Position numbers and translations under genes: made by a program. A stretch of 64,000 nt of DNA from Streptomyces cyaneus (GTDB lineage Bacteria; Actinomycetota; Actinomycetes; Streptomycetales; Streptomycetaceae). Location of the stretch: assembly GCF_004028635.1 (NCBI RefSeq), contig NZ_RQJW01000010.1, forward strand, positions 300,322 to 364,321, in the 5' to 3' direction. Every line of letters begins with the position of its first letter. Position 1 is the stretch's first letter. Below are positions 18,201 through 26,276 of this stretch, piece by piece. The notes under the pieces were generated by a model, which worked only from the letters and a program-made list of their open reading frames with translations, did not search any database and was not told where the DNA came from.

Positions 18201-18968
18201 GCCGCTGACCGCCTCGGCCAGTCCCGGGTGGGCGCCGCAGTGGCCGTAGAAGTCGCCGCGCACGGCGATGGCCACGCGCACTCGGCTCTCGGGGACGCGG
18301 GCGCGCAGCAGCAGGTCGAGGAAGCGGTCGCGTTCCTCGCGGTCGTGGCAGAGGGTGAACACTTCCTCGAACTGGTCGACGATCACCCAGGTGTCCAGGT
18401 CGCCGTCCTTCGGGACGAGGGCCTCCTCGTGGGTGCGCGAGGGCTGTTCACCCGGAGTGAGCACTCGGATCACCGCCGGGCGGTCGGCGCCCTGCGCCTG
18501 CCTCAGCGCGGGAATCAACCCGGCCCGCAGCAGCGACGACTTGCCGCTGCCGGAGGGGCCGAACACGGCCGCGAACCGGTGCGCGCGCACCAGGCCCAGC
18601 AGCTCGCCGACCTGCCTGTCCCGGCCGAAGAACAGGTCGCTGTCCCCCGGCTCGTAGCGGGCCAGCCCCCGGTACGGGGCCCGCTCCTCCGCCGAGGGCG
18701 CCCGCACCTCCGCGTCCGCCTCCCGCCAGCGCCGCTCCCACTCGTCGGGGTCGGCATCCAGCACCTGGGCGTACGCCCGCACCAGCGCGAGCGAGGGCAG
18801 CTGGTCGCCGGCCGCCGCCTGGGACAGGGCGGTCGTCGAGTAGCCCGCGCGCTCGGCCATCTCCCGGTACGGCGGCTTGCCCGCCTTCTCCCGCAGCAGG
18901 CGCAGTTCGTGCGCCAGCCGCTGCACCGGCCCCGCATCCGGGTCCAGCGGCTTCTCGCGTCGTCCCAC
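15258..18968 (-). CDS. STAND-type NTPase with N-terminal HTH, membrane segment and WD40 repeats (nSTAND1-like)
   Basis: GTG 18968, 9 nt after GAAAGGT, gives 1236 residues; an in-frame ATG at 18998 is less likely. Residues 15-75 look like an XRE-type helix-turn-helix (MAERAGYSTTALSQAAAG). YRGLARYEPGDSDLFFGR opens the NTPase: Walker A GPSGSGKSS at 137-145 and Walker B WVIVDQFEEVF at ~194-204. A single hydrophobic segment (LSAFLVLALAAGLLAW) follows near residue 515. The C-terminal ~650 residues hold WD-type repeats (LAFSPDG, LRLWDTAGQ). STAND proteins are signal-gated switches, in several cases tied to defence or programmed responses. It lies 130 bp downstream of an S8 peptidase with a hairpin between. 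Copies of its two ends survive at 30150-30380. Confidence 0.88.
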   Translation of the reverse strand: MGRREKPLDPDAGPVQRLAHELRLLREKAGKPPYREMAERAGYSTTALSQAAAGDQLPSLALVRAYAQVLDADPDEWERRWREADAEVRAPSAEERAPYRGLARYEPGDSDLFFGRDRQVGELLGLVRAHRFAAVFGPSGSGKSSLLRAGLIPALRQAQGADRPAVIRVLTPGEQPSRTHEEALVPKDGDLDTWVIVDQFEEVFTLCHDREERDRFLDLLLRARVPESRVRVAIAVRGDFYGHCGAHPGLAEAVSGANLLVGPMGRDELREAITGPATAEGLNVERALTARVIDEVTDQPGALPMVSHALLETWRRRRGRTLTLAAYEEAGGVRGAIAATAERVYGELAPEQACAARRILLRLIAPGDGIADTRRPAPRAELGPDAQDALEHLAAARLVTLDGDTVELAHEVLITGWPRLAGWIEEGREQLRAQRLLGESARAWEQLDRDPGALYRGTRLTQAEELFTEQAQDDLAELEWAFLDASRAARDAEREAGARTARRTRLLTVGLSAFLVLALAAGLLAWQRDRASEQEAAKAAARRLATVASSMRTADPRTAALLSVAAWRLAPLTESRSALLDALARPERDAFTDPQTGENTQRFLTGQGRALITVTGSEVTVRDVADHRVTATYHLPGGTEASDAGLDARFLVLTGQNGNELWNLAARRTVAELGDAAYWAAPDGSSYGTGPVDGPGPVKVHRAGDGKVLFTTDTPRTFTAAAVGPGGRIFALCPADGAPQVWDTVHGKRLPGSWEKAAGTVCGTGSGADHGSRLLRFSGDGRRLAVVSGNTATVWNISDGREVADFQSSGTSGFAQADLSPDGRFLATADDQEIAAWSLDLGGGQVFHTPLAGAEVSGLTWAPGKNRTLRYLDGATVRTYDLSDRLDARWQSTPADATALSPDGTVLATATRSGVGYRFELRSTSTGTVLARTTLGPLPTDGEGPPQLAFSPDGRALAVADTVSSHGSLRQRFSVWDVPAHRVRTSFETSGAADRIVSALALGSGGRTLLAARSATGDGTSEVWDTAAHRRTATLGALDAGRIALRPDGRLLAGSADRYAELPSGRVSGRALANGQQVTALAFSPDGTRLAVGDGTGHVTLWDGDLRHRMGILTGTSDTVSVGEPEAVGALAFSPDGATLAVGGRYGTLRLWDTAGQRLLGSDVPTPGDGIDTLAFTHDGATLYAGGPNVLLQRHPVAPDDVVRILCGRAGGGLTEAQWRTYVSDAPYRQVCPTTR

Positions 18969-19082
18969 CGGGCCGTACCTTTCACCCTGCAAACACACCA
19001 GTGATCGGCGCCCAACCTACGTACGGCTGCAGAGCAGGGGCAATTCCGGCCCATTACGTGGACGGGGCACCGACACGGACCT

Positions 19083-19107
19083 GTCTCCGGCCGGCGCGGC
19101 CGGAGAC
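19083..19107 (-). terminator. hairpin downstream of the first S8 peptidase
   Basis: GTCTCCGGCC (19083-19092) and GGCCGGAGAC (19098-19107) pair perfectly around a 5-nt loop, 22 bp past the peptidase stop codon. It would separate the peptidase transcript from the NTPase gene, which then needs its own promoter or read-through. Confidence 0.7.
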
Positions 19108-19129
19108 ACGTCGCGCGATCGCCCCGGGG

Positions 19130-22100
19130 TCAGCGCACGGTGCGGTACGCGGTGTGGATGGTCTCGGTGGCGGTGTTGCCGGCGGTGTCGGCCAGGGACG
19201 CCCGGAAGGAGACGGTGCCGGGCTTCTTCGGGTGGGTGAGCGTCAGGTACCGCTTGCCGGCGCGGTCCGTGTGCACGGCAACCGGCTTCCAGGTGCGGCC
19301 GCCGTCGTACGACACGCGCACGGTCAGCGACTTCAGGTGGCCCTTGGCCGCGGCCGGACCCTGGAGCGACAGCGGCACGGTGACGCGGGCGCCCGCCTTG
19401 GCGGTACCGGTCAGGCTCAGCTTCGGGTGGAAGCGGACGACGGACAGGGGCAGCGTGCTCATCTTGCTCTCGTCGTCGCAGCGGGAGGTGAAGGTCCACA
19501 CCGTCTCGACGCGGTCGCTGGCCTTGTAGTCCTTGTCGCGGGTCGCGGTCATGGCCAGCCGGTACCTTGCCGTTCCGGTCGGCATGCCGCCACCGGTCTG
19601 CTGGCAGGGGTCGGTCAGGGTGCCGAGGACGGTGGAGCCGGAGCTGAGGCGGGCGCGCACGGTGGCGTCCCCGCCGGTCTCGTTGCCGGCTCCGTCGGCG
19701 AACATGGGCACGCACACCAGCCAGTGGCCGCCGGTCCGCGTGCCGCCGAACGCGGGGGACGGCGAGACGACGGGGCCGTACACGCCGCCGTTGAGCGTGA
19801 TCCGGTAGGTGCGGCCCGGCTCGAAGCGGCGGGAGCCTTGGAGGTCGACCCCATCCGAGTGGCTGCCGTTCGCGATCTGGACGCTCAGTTTCCAGCGCAG
19901 GCCGTAGTCGGTGGTCAGGTACTGCGTGAGCGAGGCGGCCGGAGCCGCGCGCCACTGGCCCTGGAGGCCCTGCACCATGGAGTTCAACGCCGGCCAGCCG
20001 GGCACGGTCCACTGGTTCTGTGGTGTGGTCTGGGCGTGGGCGAGCGTGGTGCCGACCGCGGCGTCCACCCGGGCCATACCCCGGGTGGAGGAGTAGGTGC
20101 GGGTCAGGCCGTCGAAGAAGGTGCCGGTGCGGGTCGTGACCAGGTGGTAAGCCGGTGAGGTGGCGGTGTGCTGCCAGACCCCGCCGACCTGGGCGACGAA
20201 GGATCCGGCGGGGGCGGCCGATCCGACCTGACCGAGGAAGGCGCTGCCGGGGGTGAGTGCGACGGCGTCAGCATAGTCGTACGAGGACCTGGCACCGTGG
20301 GCCGCGAAGACGATCTGGGCCGCGCGCATCGTCGCCCGCCGGTCCGGGGCGGTGACCTTGACCGGCTTGGCCCTGCGCCCGTCCAGGGCGAGGAAGGTGT
20401 CGTGGTCGAGGGTCAGGCCGGGTGCGACCAGCAGGGCGACCTTGCCGTCGGAGCCGGTGCTCTGGGAGTCGATCAGGTAGCGGCCCTTGGGCAGGCGCAG
20501 GGTGACGGTGCCGTTCCGGCCGGCGCTGTTGTCGTAGGGGGTGTACGTCCTCCCGGAGTCCAGCCCGGCCACGGTGAGCTGCGGTGTGTTGTCGCGCTTG
20601 CCGTCCCTGCGGGTCACGGTGAGGGTGAGTTCGTACGACTCGACCTCGCGGTTGACGGCCAGGGCGGTGCGCACGTTCTGTCCGTCGCCGCTCGCGGTGA
20701 CCGCGCCGAAGTAGACGCCGTCGGGGCCGTCGACCCGGGTGTCGGCGGTGGCCGTGGCCTGCGCGGTGCCGCCCGCGGGGACGGTCAGCCGGGCCGGGGA
20801 GACGGTGAACATTCCGGCGGATGCGCTGCCGCCGCCGGGTGCGGAGGCGGCAGCGGCGAGGTCAAGGGTGACGGGCCGGGTGCCGGAGTTGCGGTAGGTC
20901 AGGGTCTTGGTGACGGCGGTGTCGTCGCCGTGCGGCCAGGCCTGCGTGCCGAAGGCGGCCGAGGCGGGCTCGGCGGTTACGGTCGCGTCGATGGCGCGGG
21001 TCAGGTCGACCCGGCCCGCCCCGACCTGGTAGCCGGTGGTGCCGGTCAGCGGCTTGGCGGAGGCCATCAGCGCGGCCTTGATCCGCTGGCCGGTCCAGTC
21101 GGGGTGCTCCTGGGCGAGGATCGCGGCGGCGCCGGCGACGTGCGGCGTGGCCATGGAGGTGCCTTCCAGCTTGGCGTAGCCCGGTGCCACCGGCTCGGCC
21201 TCGCTGTGCGCGGCCTTCGCGGCGATGATCCCCACGCCGGGCGCGGCGATGTCGGGCTTCAGGGCACCGTCCGCGTTCGGACCGCGGCCGGAGAAGACGG
21301 CGATCTTGTCGGCGTGGTCGACCGCGGCCACGGTCAGGGCGGACGCGGCCGAGCCGGGGGTGACGAGGGAGCCGTCGGAGGGGCCCTCGTTGCCGGCGGC
21401 CACCACGAACAGCGCTCCGGAGGACGCCGACAGGTCGTTCACCGCCTTCTCCAGCGGGTTGGTCCCCGGAGTGTCGGGAGTGCCCAGGCTCATGTTGACG
21501 ACCTTGGCGCCTTGTGCCACCGCCCACTGCATCCCGGCGATGATCTGCGAGTCGCTGCCGTGGCCGAAGTCGTCGGTGACCTTGCCGACGAGCAGCTTCG
21601 CGCCGGGCGCCACGCCCCTGTACTTCCCGCCGCTCATCGCGCCCGAGCCGAGGATGGTGGAGGCCACGTGAGTGCCGTGGCCGGTCAGGTCGACGGGCGA
21701 GCCACCGCCGGTGAAGTCCTTGGCGGCGAGGAGGCTGTTCTTCACGTCCGGGTGGGTGGCGTCGATACCGCTGTCCAGCACGGCCACCTTCACCCCCTTG
21801 CCGTCGTAGCCGGCCTTCCAGGCGGCCGGGGCGCCGATCCGCGCGACTCCGCTCTTCGGGTCGAGGGCGGCGCCGACCTGCGAGGTCACGGTGACCCGGC
21901 CGTCCAGCCACACCCGGTCGATACCGGGCGCCGCCGTCACAGCGTTGCTCCGGCCGACGGGGTCGGTCAGCGCCCGCCACGCCTTCGCGGCGTCCGCCTT
22001 GTCGGCGGTCAGCGCCTCGCCGTGGACGGCCGGGAGCCTGCGCTCGACATCGGTGTCGGTGGCGAGGACGTGTCGGGCGTCGTCGTACCCGTCCTTCACC

Positions 22101-22501
22101 AGCTCCGTCACGTCGAACAGCCGGCGGTCGAGTCGCCCGTCGGCCAGCAGTTTGGCCGCGTCGAACGGAATGACGTAGGTGTGGCCTCCGGAGTGCCGTA
22201 CCGAGTGACCGACGCCCTCCCGGCCCTTGCCCGGGCGGACATCGGTCACCCTGCCCTGGCCGTCGACGCCGACGGTGTCACCGGTCACCAGCGTCACGTG
22301 CGCGGTCGCCCGAGCCGGTCCGCTCGCACTTCCGGCGGACCGGTCCGTCGGCGCACTCGGTGCCGCGGAGGTGACGGTGGCGGAGACGGTGAGCCCGGCC
22401 ACCGCCAGCAGTGCCGCCATGCCGTACGCGGTACGCCGTGCCGTCAGTCTCTTCCCGCCGCGGCTGTGCTTGTTCCGCACTGTGCTGTCTCGCTTCCCCA
22501 T
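19130..22501 (-). CDS. secreted subtilisin-like S8 peptidase, copy 1
   Basis: From ATG 22501 the protein has 1123 residues; no clear ribosome binding site precedes it and the GTG 24 bases further in is an alternative. A signal peptide (MAALLAVAGLTVSATVTSAA) and a prodomain lead to the catalytic domain: Asp243 in VAVLDSGIDATHPD, His275 in GHGTHVAST, oxyanion Asn371 in VVAAGNEGP and Ser449 in GTSMATPHVAG. After ~residue 540 come beta domains, including Fn3-like parts and a C-terminal Ig-like region. It is an exported endopeptidase. A full-length relative occurs at 30473-33925 with matching order and upstream sequence, showing a segmental duplication. The STAND NTPase follows downstream. Confidence 0.92.
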   Translation of the reverse strand: MGKRDSTVRNKHSRGGKRLTARRTAYGMAALLAVAGLTVSATVTSAAPSAPTDRSAGSASGPARATAHVTLVTGDTVGVDGQGRVTDVRPGKGREGVGHSVRHSGGHTYVIPFDAAKLLADGRLDRRLFDVTELVKDGYDDARHVLATDTDVERRLPAVHGEALTADKADAAKAWRALTDPVGRSNAVTAAPGIDRVWLDGRVTVTSQVGAALDPKSGVARIGAPAAWKAGYDGKGVKVAVLDSGIDATHPDVKNSLLAAKDFTGGGSPVDLTGHGTHVASTILGSGAMSGGKYRGVAPGAKLLVGKVTDDFGHGSDSQIIAGMQWAVAQGAKVVNMSLGTPDTPGTNPLEKAVNDLSASSGALFVVAAGNEGPSDGSLVTPGSAASALTVAAVDHADKIAVFSGRGPNADGALKPDIAAPGVGIIAAKAAHSEAEPVAPGYAKLEGTSMATPHVAGAAAILAQEHPDWTGQRIKAALMASAKPLTGTTGYQVGAGRVDLTRAIDATVTAEPASAAFGTQAWPHGDDTAVTKTLTYRNSGTRPVTLDLAAAASAPGGGSASAGMFTVSPARLTVPAGGTAQATATADTRVDGPDGVYFGAVTASGDGQNVRTALAVNREVESYELTLTVTRRDGKRDNTPQLTVAGLDSGRTYTPYDNSAGRNGTVTLRLPKGRYLIDSQSTGSDGKVALLVAPGLTLDHDTFLALDGRRAKPVKVTAPDRRATMRAAQIVFAAHGARSSYDYADAVALTPGSAFLGQVGSAAPAGSFVAQVGGVWQHTATSPAYHLVTTRTGTFFDGLTRTYSSTRGMARVDAAVGTTLAHAQTTPQNQWTVPGWPALNSMVQGLQGQWRAAPAASLTQYLTTDYGLRWKLSVQIANGSHSDGVDLQGSRRFEPGRTYRITLNGGVYGPVVSPSPAFGGTRTGGHWLVCVPMFADGAGNETGGDATVRARLSSGSTVLGTLTDPCQQTGGGMPTGTARYRLAMTATRDKDYKASDRVETVWTFTSRCDDESKMSTLPLSVVRFHPKLSLTGTAKAGARVTVPLSLQGPAAAKGHLKSLTVRVSYDGGRTWKPVAVHTDRAGKRYLTLTHPKKPGTVSFRASLADTAGNTATETIHTAYRTVR

Positions 22502-22737
22502 CGGTCGGTGGATGGTCCCGGAGGTCGGTGGATGGTCCCGGGCAAAGCCCGTCTGAGCGGGCGCGTGGGCGACCCCGGGCCCACACAAAAAAGGGGGGCG
22601 TGTGAGCCGGGGCCGTCCGAGCCGTCGGCGGGGGAGTGCCGTCGACCGGGATCGAGTCTTGGGCCGCGGGGAATTGGTCAGTAGCCCCTCACGGGCACTG
22701 AAAAATCCGGAGAAGCCGTCCCTGCGCGCGAGGTCTC

Positions 22738-22796
22738 GGCCGTTCAGCCGATGTGCGCGCCGCGTCGCGTCGCGGCACGTGGCCTTTCGGCTGATC
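22738..22796. promoter_or_regulatory. paired 15-16 bp boxes 43 bp apart, upstream of S8 copy 1
   Basis: GGCCGTTCAGCCGAT (from 22738) and GGCCTTTCGGCTGATC (from 22781) start 43 bp apart, about four helical turns. The same pair and spacing recur at 34136/34179 and 38883/38926. A further conserved block, 22673-22707 (TTGGTCAGTAGCCC ... GGGCACTGAAAAATC), matches 34072-34106. The rest of the 390 bp before the next gene holds no coding sequence; direct copies of GGACCATCCACCGACC lie just before the peptidase start. Confidence 0.6.
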
Positions 22797-22891
22797 CCGC
22801 GGGGCCGGGGGGGGTGCCCCTATGTGTTTGGTCAAGGTCGAAGGCCAGTAGGTTCGTGTGGTCGAGGGCGGGCCGAGCCGTAGGGGTGTGC

Positions 22892-23125
22892 ATGGGTGAT
22901 AGCCAGGTGACGATCAAGCTCACGAGTGACGAGGCACTGGTCCTGTCGCACTGGCTGGAGAAGCTTCAGATGACGGACCTCAGTCGTGTTGTCGACGATC
23001 CGGCGGTCTGGGCGCCGATCCATCGGATCGCCGGAACACTCGACAAGGCGCTTCCCGAGCTGTTCGCGCCTGATTATGACCAGCAGCTTGAGGCCGCTCG
23101 GCAGAGGCTGCGGCCGGAGGACTGA
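22892..23125 (+). CDS. small acidic hypothetical protein, 77 aa
   Basis: ATG 22892 follows AGGGG by 6 nt. The product is MGDSQVTIKLTSDEALVLSH and continues as mainly helical sequence with two WxxIHR/ALPELF patches. There is no signal peptide or membrane segment. I do not recognise a function. It ends 18 bp before the IS110 transposase stop and sits inside the block that separates S8 copy 1 from its old kinase neighbour. Confidence 0.6.
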   Translation: MGDSQVTIKLTSDEALVLSHWLEKLQMTDLSRVVDDPAVWAPIHRIAGTLDKALPELFAPDYDQQLEAARQRLRPED

Positions 23126-23143
23126 TCGAGCGGTCTCAACTCC

Positions 23144-24346
23144 TCACCGAGCTGCGGCGGGCTGGGGTTCGTAGAAGGTTTTGTCGCGGAGCATCGCGAA
23201 GAGCACGTCTGCTCGGCGTCGGGCGAGGCAGAGGAGAGCCTGGGTGTGGTGCTTTCCCTGAGCAATCTTCTTGTCGTAGTAGGTGCGGGAGGCGGGGTCG
23301 GCCAGGGCGGCGAACGCGGAGAGGAAGAAGGCCCGTTTGAGCTGCTTGTTTCCCCGTCTGGAGGGCTGTTCGCCGCGGATGGAGGACCCGGAGCTGCGGG
23401 TGGCTGGGGCGAGGCCGGCGTAGGCGGCAAGGTGGGCGGCGGACGGGAAGGCGGTGCCGTCGCCGACGTCGATGAGGATGCGGGCTCCGGTCCTGATGCC
23501 GATGCCGGGCATGGACGTCAGGACCTTGGAAAGAGGGTGGGCCTCCAGCAGTTCCTCGATCCGGTGGGCGAGGATTTTGCGCTGGTCGAGCACCGCCTGG
23601 AGTGAGTTGGCGAGGCTCGGGACGATCAGCGCGGCCGCGTCTGTGCCCGGAACGACGACGGTCTGTTCGTCGAGTGCGGTGAAGACGTCGTTGATCAGAC
23701 GCTCGGCCATGCGGGGTGCCTTCGGGCGGATCAGGGTGATGAGTCGTCGGCGTCCGGCCTTGCGGATCTGTGCCGGCGAGCCGAACTGGTCCAGCATTCT
23801 GAGGACGGCCGGGTGCTGGATGCGCGGGCCGATGACTCGTTCCAGGTGTGGGTGGATCTGGGTGAACAGGCCGCGGAGCCGGTTGGAGAGGCGGTTCGCC
23901 TCGGCGGCGAGGTCGTCGTCGAAGCCGACGATCATCTGGAGCTCGGCGATGGTCTCGTCGTCGAGGTCGACCGAGCGAAGCGTGTGCGGCATCGCCCGGG
24001 CCGCGTCGGCGATGATGAACGCGTCTTTCGCGTCGGTCTTGGCCTCGCCGGGATAGAGATCGGCGATCCGCCGCATCGTTAATCCGGGCAGGTAGGCGAT
24101 GTGGCAGCCCAGGTCCCGGGCGACTGCCAGCGGCAGGGCCCCGATCGAGGCCACCTGGTCGACGATGACGAGGACGGTGCCGTGTTTGGCCTGCAGCCCG
24201 GCGAAGACCTCGCGGAGCTTGGGTTCGCTGTTGGGCAGCCGCTTGTCGAAGGTCTTCTTCCCGGCCGGGGTGAGTGCGGTGGCGTGGTGTTCGCCCTTGC
24301 CGACGTCCAGTCCGAGGTAGACGTCGATGTCGCTGGTGTCGATCAC
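23144..24346 (-). CDS. IS110-family transposase, intact
   Basis: GTG 24346 follows AAGGA and gives 400 residues. The N-terminal RuvC-like DEDD domain shows YLGLDVGKGEHH (first Asp) and TDAKDAFIIADAAR (last two Asp). The C-terminal Tnp2 domain has LTSMPGIGIRTGARILIDVG and LAAYAGLAPATRSSG with the conserved catalytic-serine region SSIRGEQPSRRGNKQLKRA. The family moves by a bridge-RNA-guided recombination without terminal inverted repeats or target duplication; the noncoding 24347-24480 upstream is where such an RNA would be encoded. Exact element ends cannot be set from this sequence. Confidence 0.93.
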   Translation of the reverse strand: MIDTSDIDVYLGLDVGKGEHHATALTPAGKKTFDKRLPNSEPKLREVFAGLQAKHGTVLVIVDQVASIGALPLAVARDLGCHIAYLPGLTMRRIADLYPGEAKTDAKDAFIIADAARAMPHTLRSVDLDDETIAELQMIVGFDDDLAAEANRLSNRLRGLFTQIHPHLERVIGPRIQHPAVLRMLDQFGSPAQIRKAGRRRLITLIRPKAPRMAERLINDVFTALDEQTVVVPGTDAAALIVPSLANSLQAVLDQRKILAHRIEELLEAHPLSKVLTSMPGIGIRTGARILIDVGDGTAFPSAAHLAAYAGLAPATRSSGSSIRGEQPSRRGNKQLKRAFFLSAFAALADPASRTYYDKKIAQGKHHTQALLCLARRRADVLFAMLRDKTFYEPQPAAAR

Positions 24347-24690
24347 GTCGTGGTTCCTTCGGTGCTGTTCACCCGGCCTGCCACGGCACTGATCGCCACA
24401 TCCACATTACGAAGAGCCTCCCGACCTGCGAAGAAGCCGGTGGTCATGCCCCTGACTTGTTAAATCGACCTCAGACGCCCGGTCTGCAGCCGTAGCGTCC
24501 AGGGTGCCGGTCGGCACGGGCTCGCATTGCCCCATGCCGCCCCGCAGGGCTGGCTCATGATTAGCGTGCCGCCGCCGTCCGGCACCCGCGCGGTGTGGCT
24601 CGACAGAGGCATGAATGTGTGAGACCGCAACTTCAAGTCAGGGTGCCCACCGCACACTTCTGCCCCATCGAGCATCTGGTCAGGAAGCGC

Positions 24691-25725
24691 GTGATCACCA
24701 TCGGGATCGACCCCCACAAGTCCTCTCACACCGCTGTCGCGATCGATGCGGCAGGCCACAAGATCGGCCAGCGGAAGTTCGTCGTCAACGCCGGAACCTT
24801 CGGCCAGCTCGTCCGGTGGTGCGAGCCGTGGTCCGAGCGCCGCTTCGCGGTCGAGGGCGCCGGCGGCCTTGGGCGGACGCTCGCCCAGCAGCTGGCCGCG
24901 GCTGGCGAAGACGTGGTCGACGTGCCCTCGACCCTGTCCGCCAGGGCCCGCCTCTTGGCCACAGGTGGAGATCGCAAGACCGACCCCGCCGACGCGCTGC
25001 ACGTCGCCCAAGTCGCACTGTTCCGCGCCGACTTACGCAAGGTCACTTCTGAGGGCCAGTCGACGATCCTGCGGCTGCTGACCGAGCGGCACGACGACCT
25101 GGTCAACGAACGCACCCGCCTCACCAACCGGCTTCATGCACTGCTGCGTGACCTGCTGCCCGGAGGGGCTCCGACCCGGCTCTCGGCGGACAAGGCCGCC
25201 GCCCTGATGAAGGGCATCCGGCCCATCACTGCGACCGACAACTGCCGACGCGACCTCGCCCGCGATCTGCTGGCAGACCTTCGCCGGCTCGACCGGCAGG
25301 TCAGGGACAACGAAGCGCAGATGCGCGAAGCCCTCGCGGCTTCCCGCACGACACTGACCGCGCTGCCGGGCCTCGGGACTGTGCTGGCCGCCAGAGTCCT
25401 CGGCCACATCGGCGACATCAGCCGATTCCCCACGGAACACCACTTCGCCAGCTACACGGGAAGCGCGCCGCTGGATGCCTCCAGCGGCCGGCATGTCCGT
25501 CACCGTCTCAACACCGGCGGCAACCGGGCCTTGAACTCGGCACTGCACATCATCGCCGTCTGCCAGATCCGGGACGGCGGCCGCGGTCAGGAGTACTACC
25601 TGCGCAAGATCGCCGAAGGAAAGACACCCGCCGAAGCCCGTCGGGCCTTGAAGCGGCGCCTGTCGAACGTGGTCTATCGGATCATGAAGCGCGATCAACG
25701 ACACCAACTCGCAGCAGTCGCTTGA
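24691..25725 (+). CDS. second IS110-family transposase, intact
   Basis: GTG 24691 sits behind AGGAAG; upstream in-frame starts lack a site. The 344-residue product begins VITIGIDPHKSSHTAVAID (first Asp), has TDPADALHVA (DxxD pair), TALPGLGTVLAARVLGHIG and FASYTGSAPLDASSG followed by RHRLNTGGNRALNSALH. It is not a copy of the neighbour at 23144 and is oppositely oriented, so two different IS110 members inserted here. The noncoding stretch on its left (about 24481-24690) holds GC-rich complementary repeats (GTGCCGGTCGGCAC). Confidence 0.92.
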   Translation: MITIGIDPHKSSHTAVAIDAAGHKIGQRKFVVNAGTFGQLVRWCEPWSERRFAVEGAGGLGRTLAQQLAAAGEDVVDVPSTLSARARLLATGGDRKTDPADALHVAQVALFRADLRKVTSEGQSTILRLLTERHDDLVNERTRLTNRLHALLRDLLPGGAPTRLSADKAAALMKGIRPITATDNCRRDLARDLLADLRRLDRQVRDNEAQMREALAASRTTLTALPGLGTVLAARVLGHIGDISRFPTEHHFASYTGSAPLDASSGRHVRHRLNTGGNRALNSALHIIAVCQIRDGGRGQEYYLRKIAEGKTPAEARRALKRRLSNVVYRIMKRDQRHQLAAVA

Positions 25726-25757
25726 CACACAGAGGCGCTAATCAGCGGTCTGTCAGT

Positions 25758-25857
25758 GCCTTCGGAGCTGGTGACACCACCCCCCCGGGCCATGCACTCG
25801 ACAAGGGGAGGTAGTCATGCCAACTCCGAAGGCCGGTAACCCCGTTGCGGGGCTACG
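25758..25857. other. structured noncoding segment right of the second IS110 gene
   Basis: GCCTTCGGAG (25758-25767) is the exact reverse complement of CTCCGAAGGC (25824-25833), and a compact stem-loop (CCCCG-TTG-CGGGG) lies directly after it within 25836-25857. Some IS110-type elements (IS1111 branch) encode their guide RNA at this side. The structure is seen; the RNA role is inference. Confidence 0.35.
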
Positions 25858-25888
25858 AAGACGGTAATGGGGAGGTCAGGGTCGCGCC

Positions 25889-26130
25889 GTGGATCTTCTG
25901 AGCAGCGTGCGTGCCCTCGGTACGCCTCCCGGACCGGACGGCCGTCGGCGGGGCCTTCTGAAGGCGTTCGGCATCGTGCTGCTCTTGCCGGCGGCAGGCG
26001 TGGACCAGTTGTTGGCCGGCGTTGACGGCCGACCGCTGTGGCCTCAGCTGGTGGTGTTGCCGGCGGAGCTGTTCCAGGAGGCCGAGCCCGTCGGTGGCGG
26101 GGTGGCCCCGGCCTGGTTGGTGCTGATGGC
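25889..26130 (+). pseudogene. 5' stump of a sensor histidine kinase gene (copy 1 of the duplicated cassette)
   Basis: The first ~60 codons read MDLLSSVRALGTPPGPDGRR, then LLKAFGIVLLLPAAGVDQLL and GRPLWPQLVVLP, matching the start of the intact kinase at 34227 (MDLLKRVRAL, LLRAFGIVLLLLAAGVD, GRPLWPQLVVLP). Similarity fades after a PAWL motif and the histidine and ATPase domains are absent. The -10-like CAGGGT ends 6 bp before the GTG, as TAGGGT does in copy 2, but the upstream boxes now lie 3 kb away beyond two IS110 genes. Confidence 0.85.
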
Positions 26131-26276
26131 GGTCGGCTCGGCGGACAGCGGTGGCGACGGCTTGTGGCCGGCCTGGGATGTCAGGCCGGCCAGACCGGGG
26201 GTGAGGACGCGCACGGTGATGCGTCCAGTCCGGTTCCGCGCGGAGGTGTACTACGAGACAGGGGTGCCTTCCAGGG

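Noticed and set aside
20168..22684. 838-codon plus-strand frame opposite S8 copy 1
   Set aside because: Antisense shadow; the minus strand has the complete catalytic triad and signal peptide.
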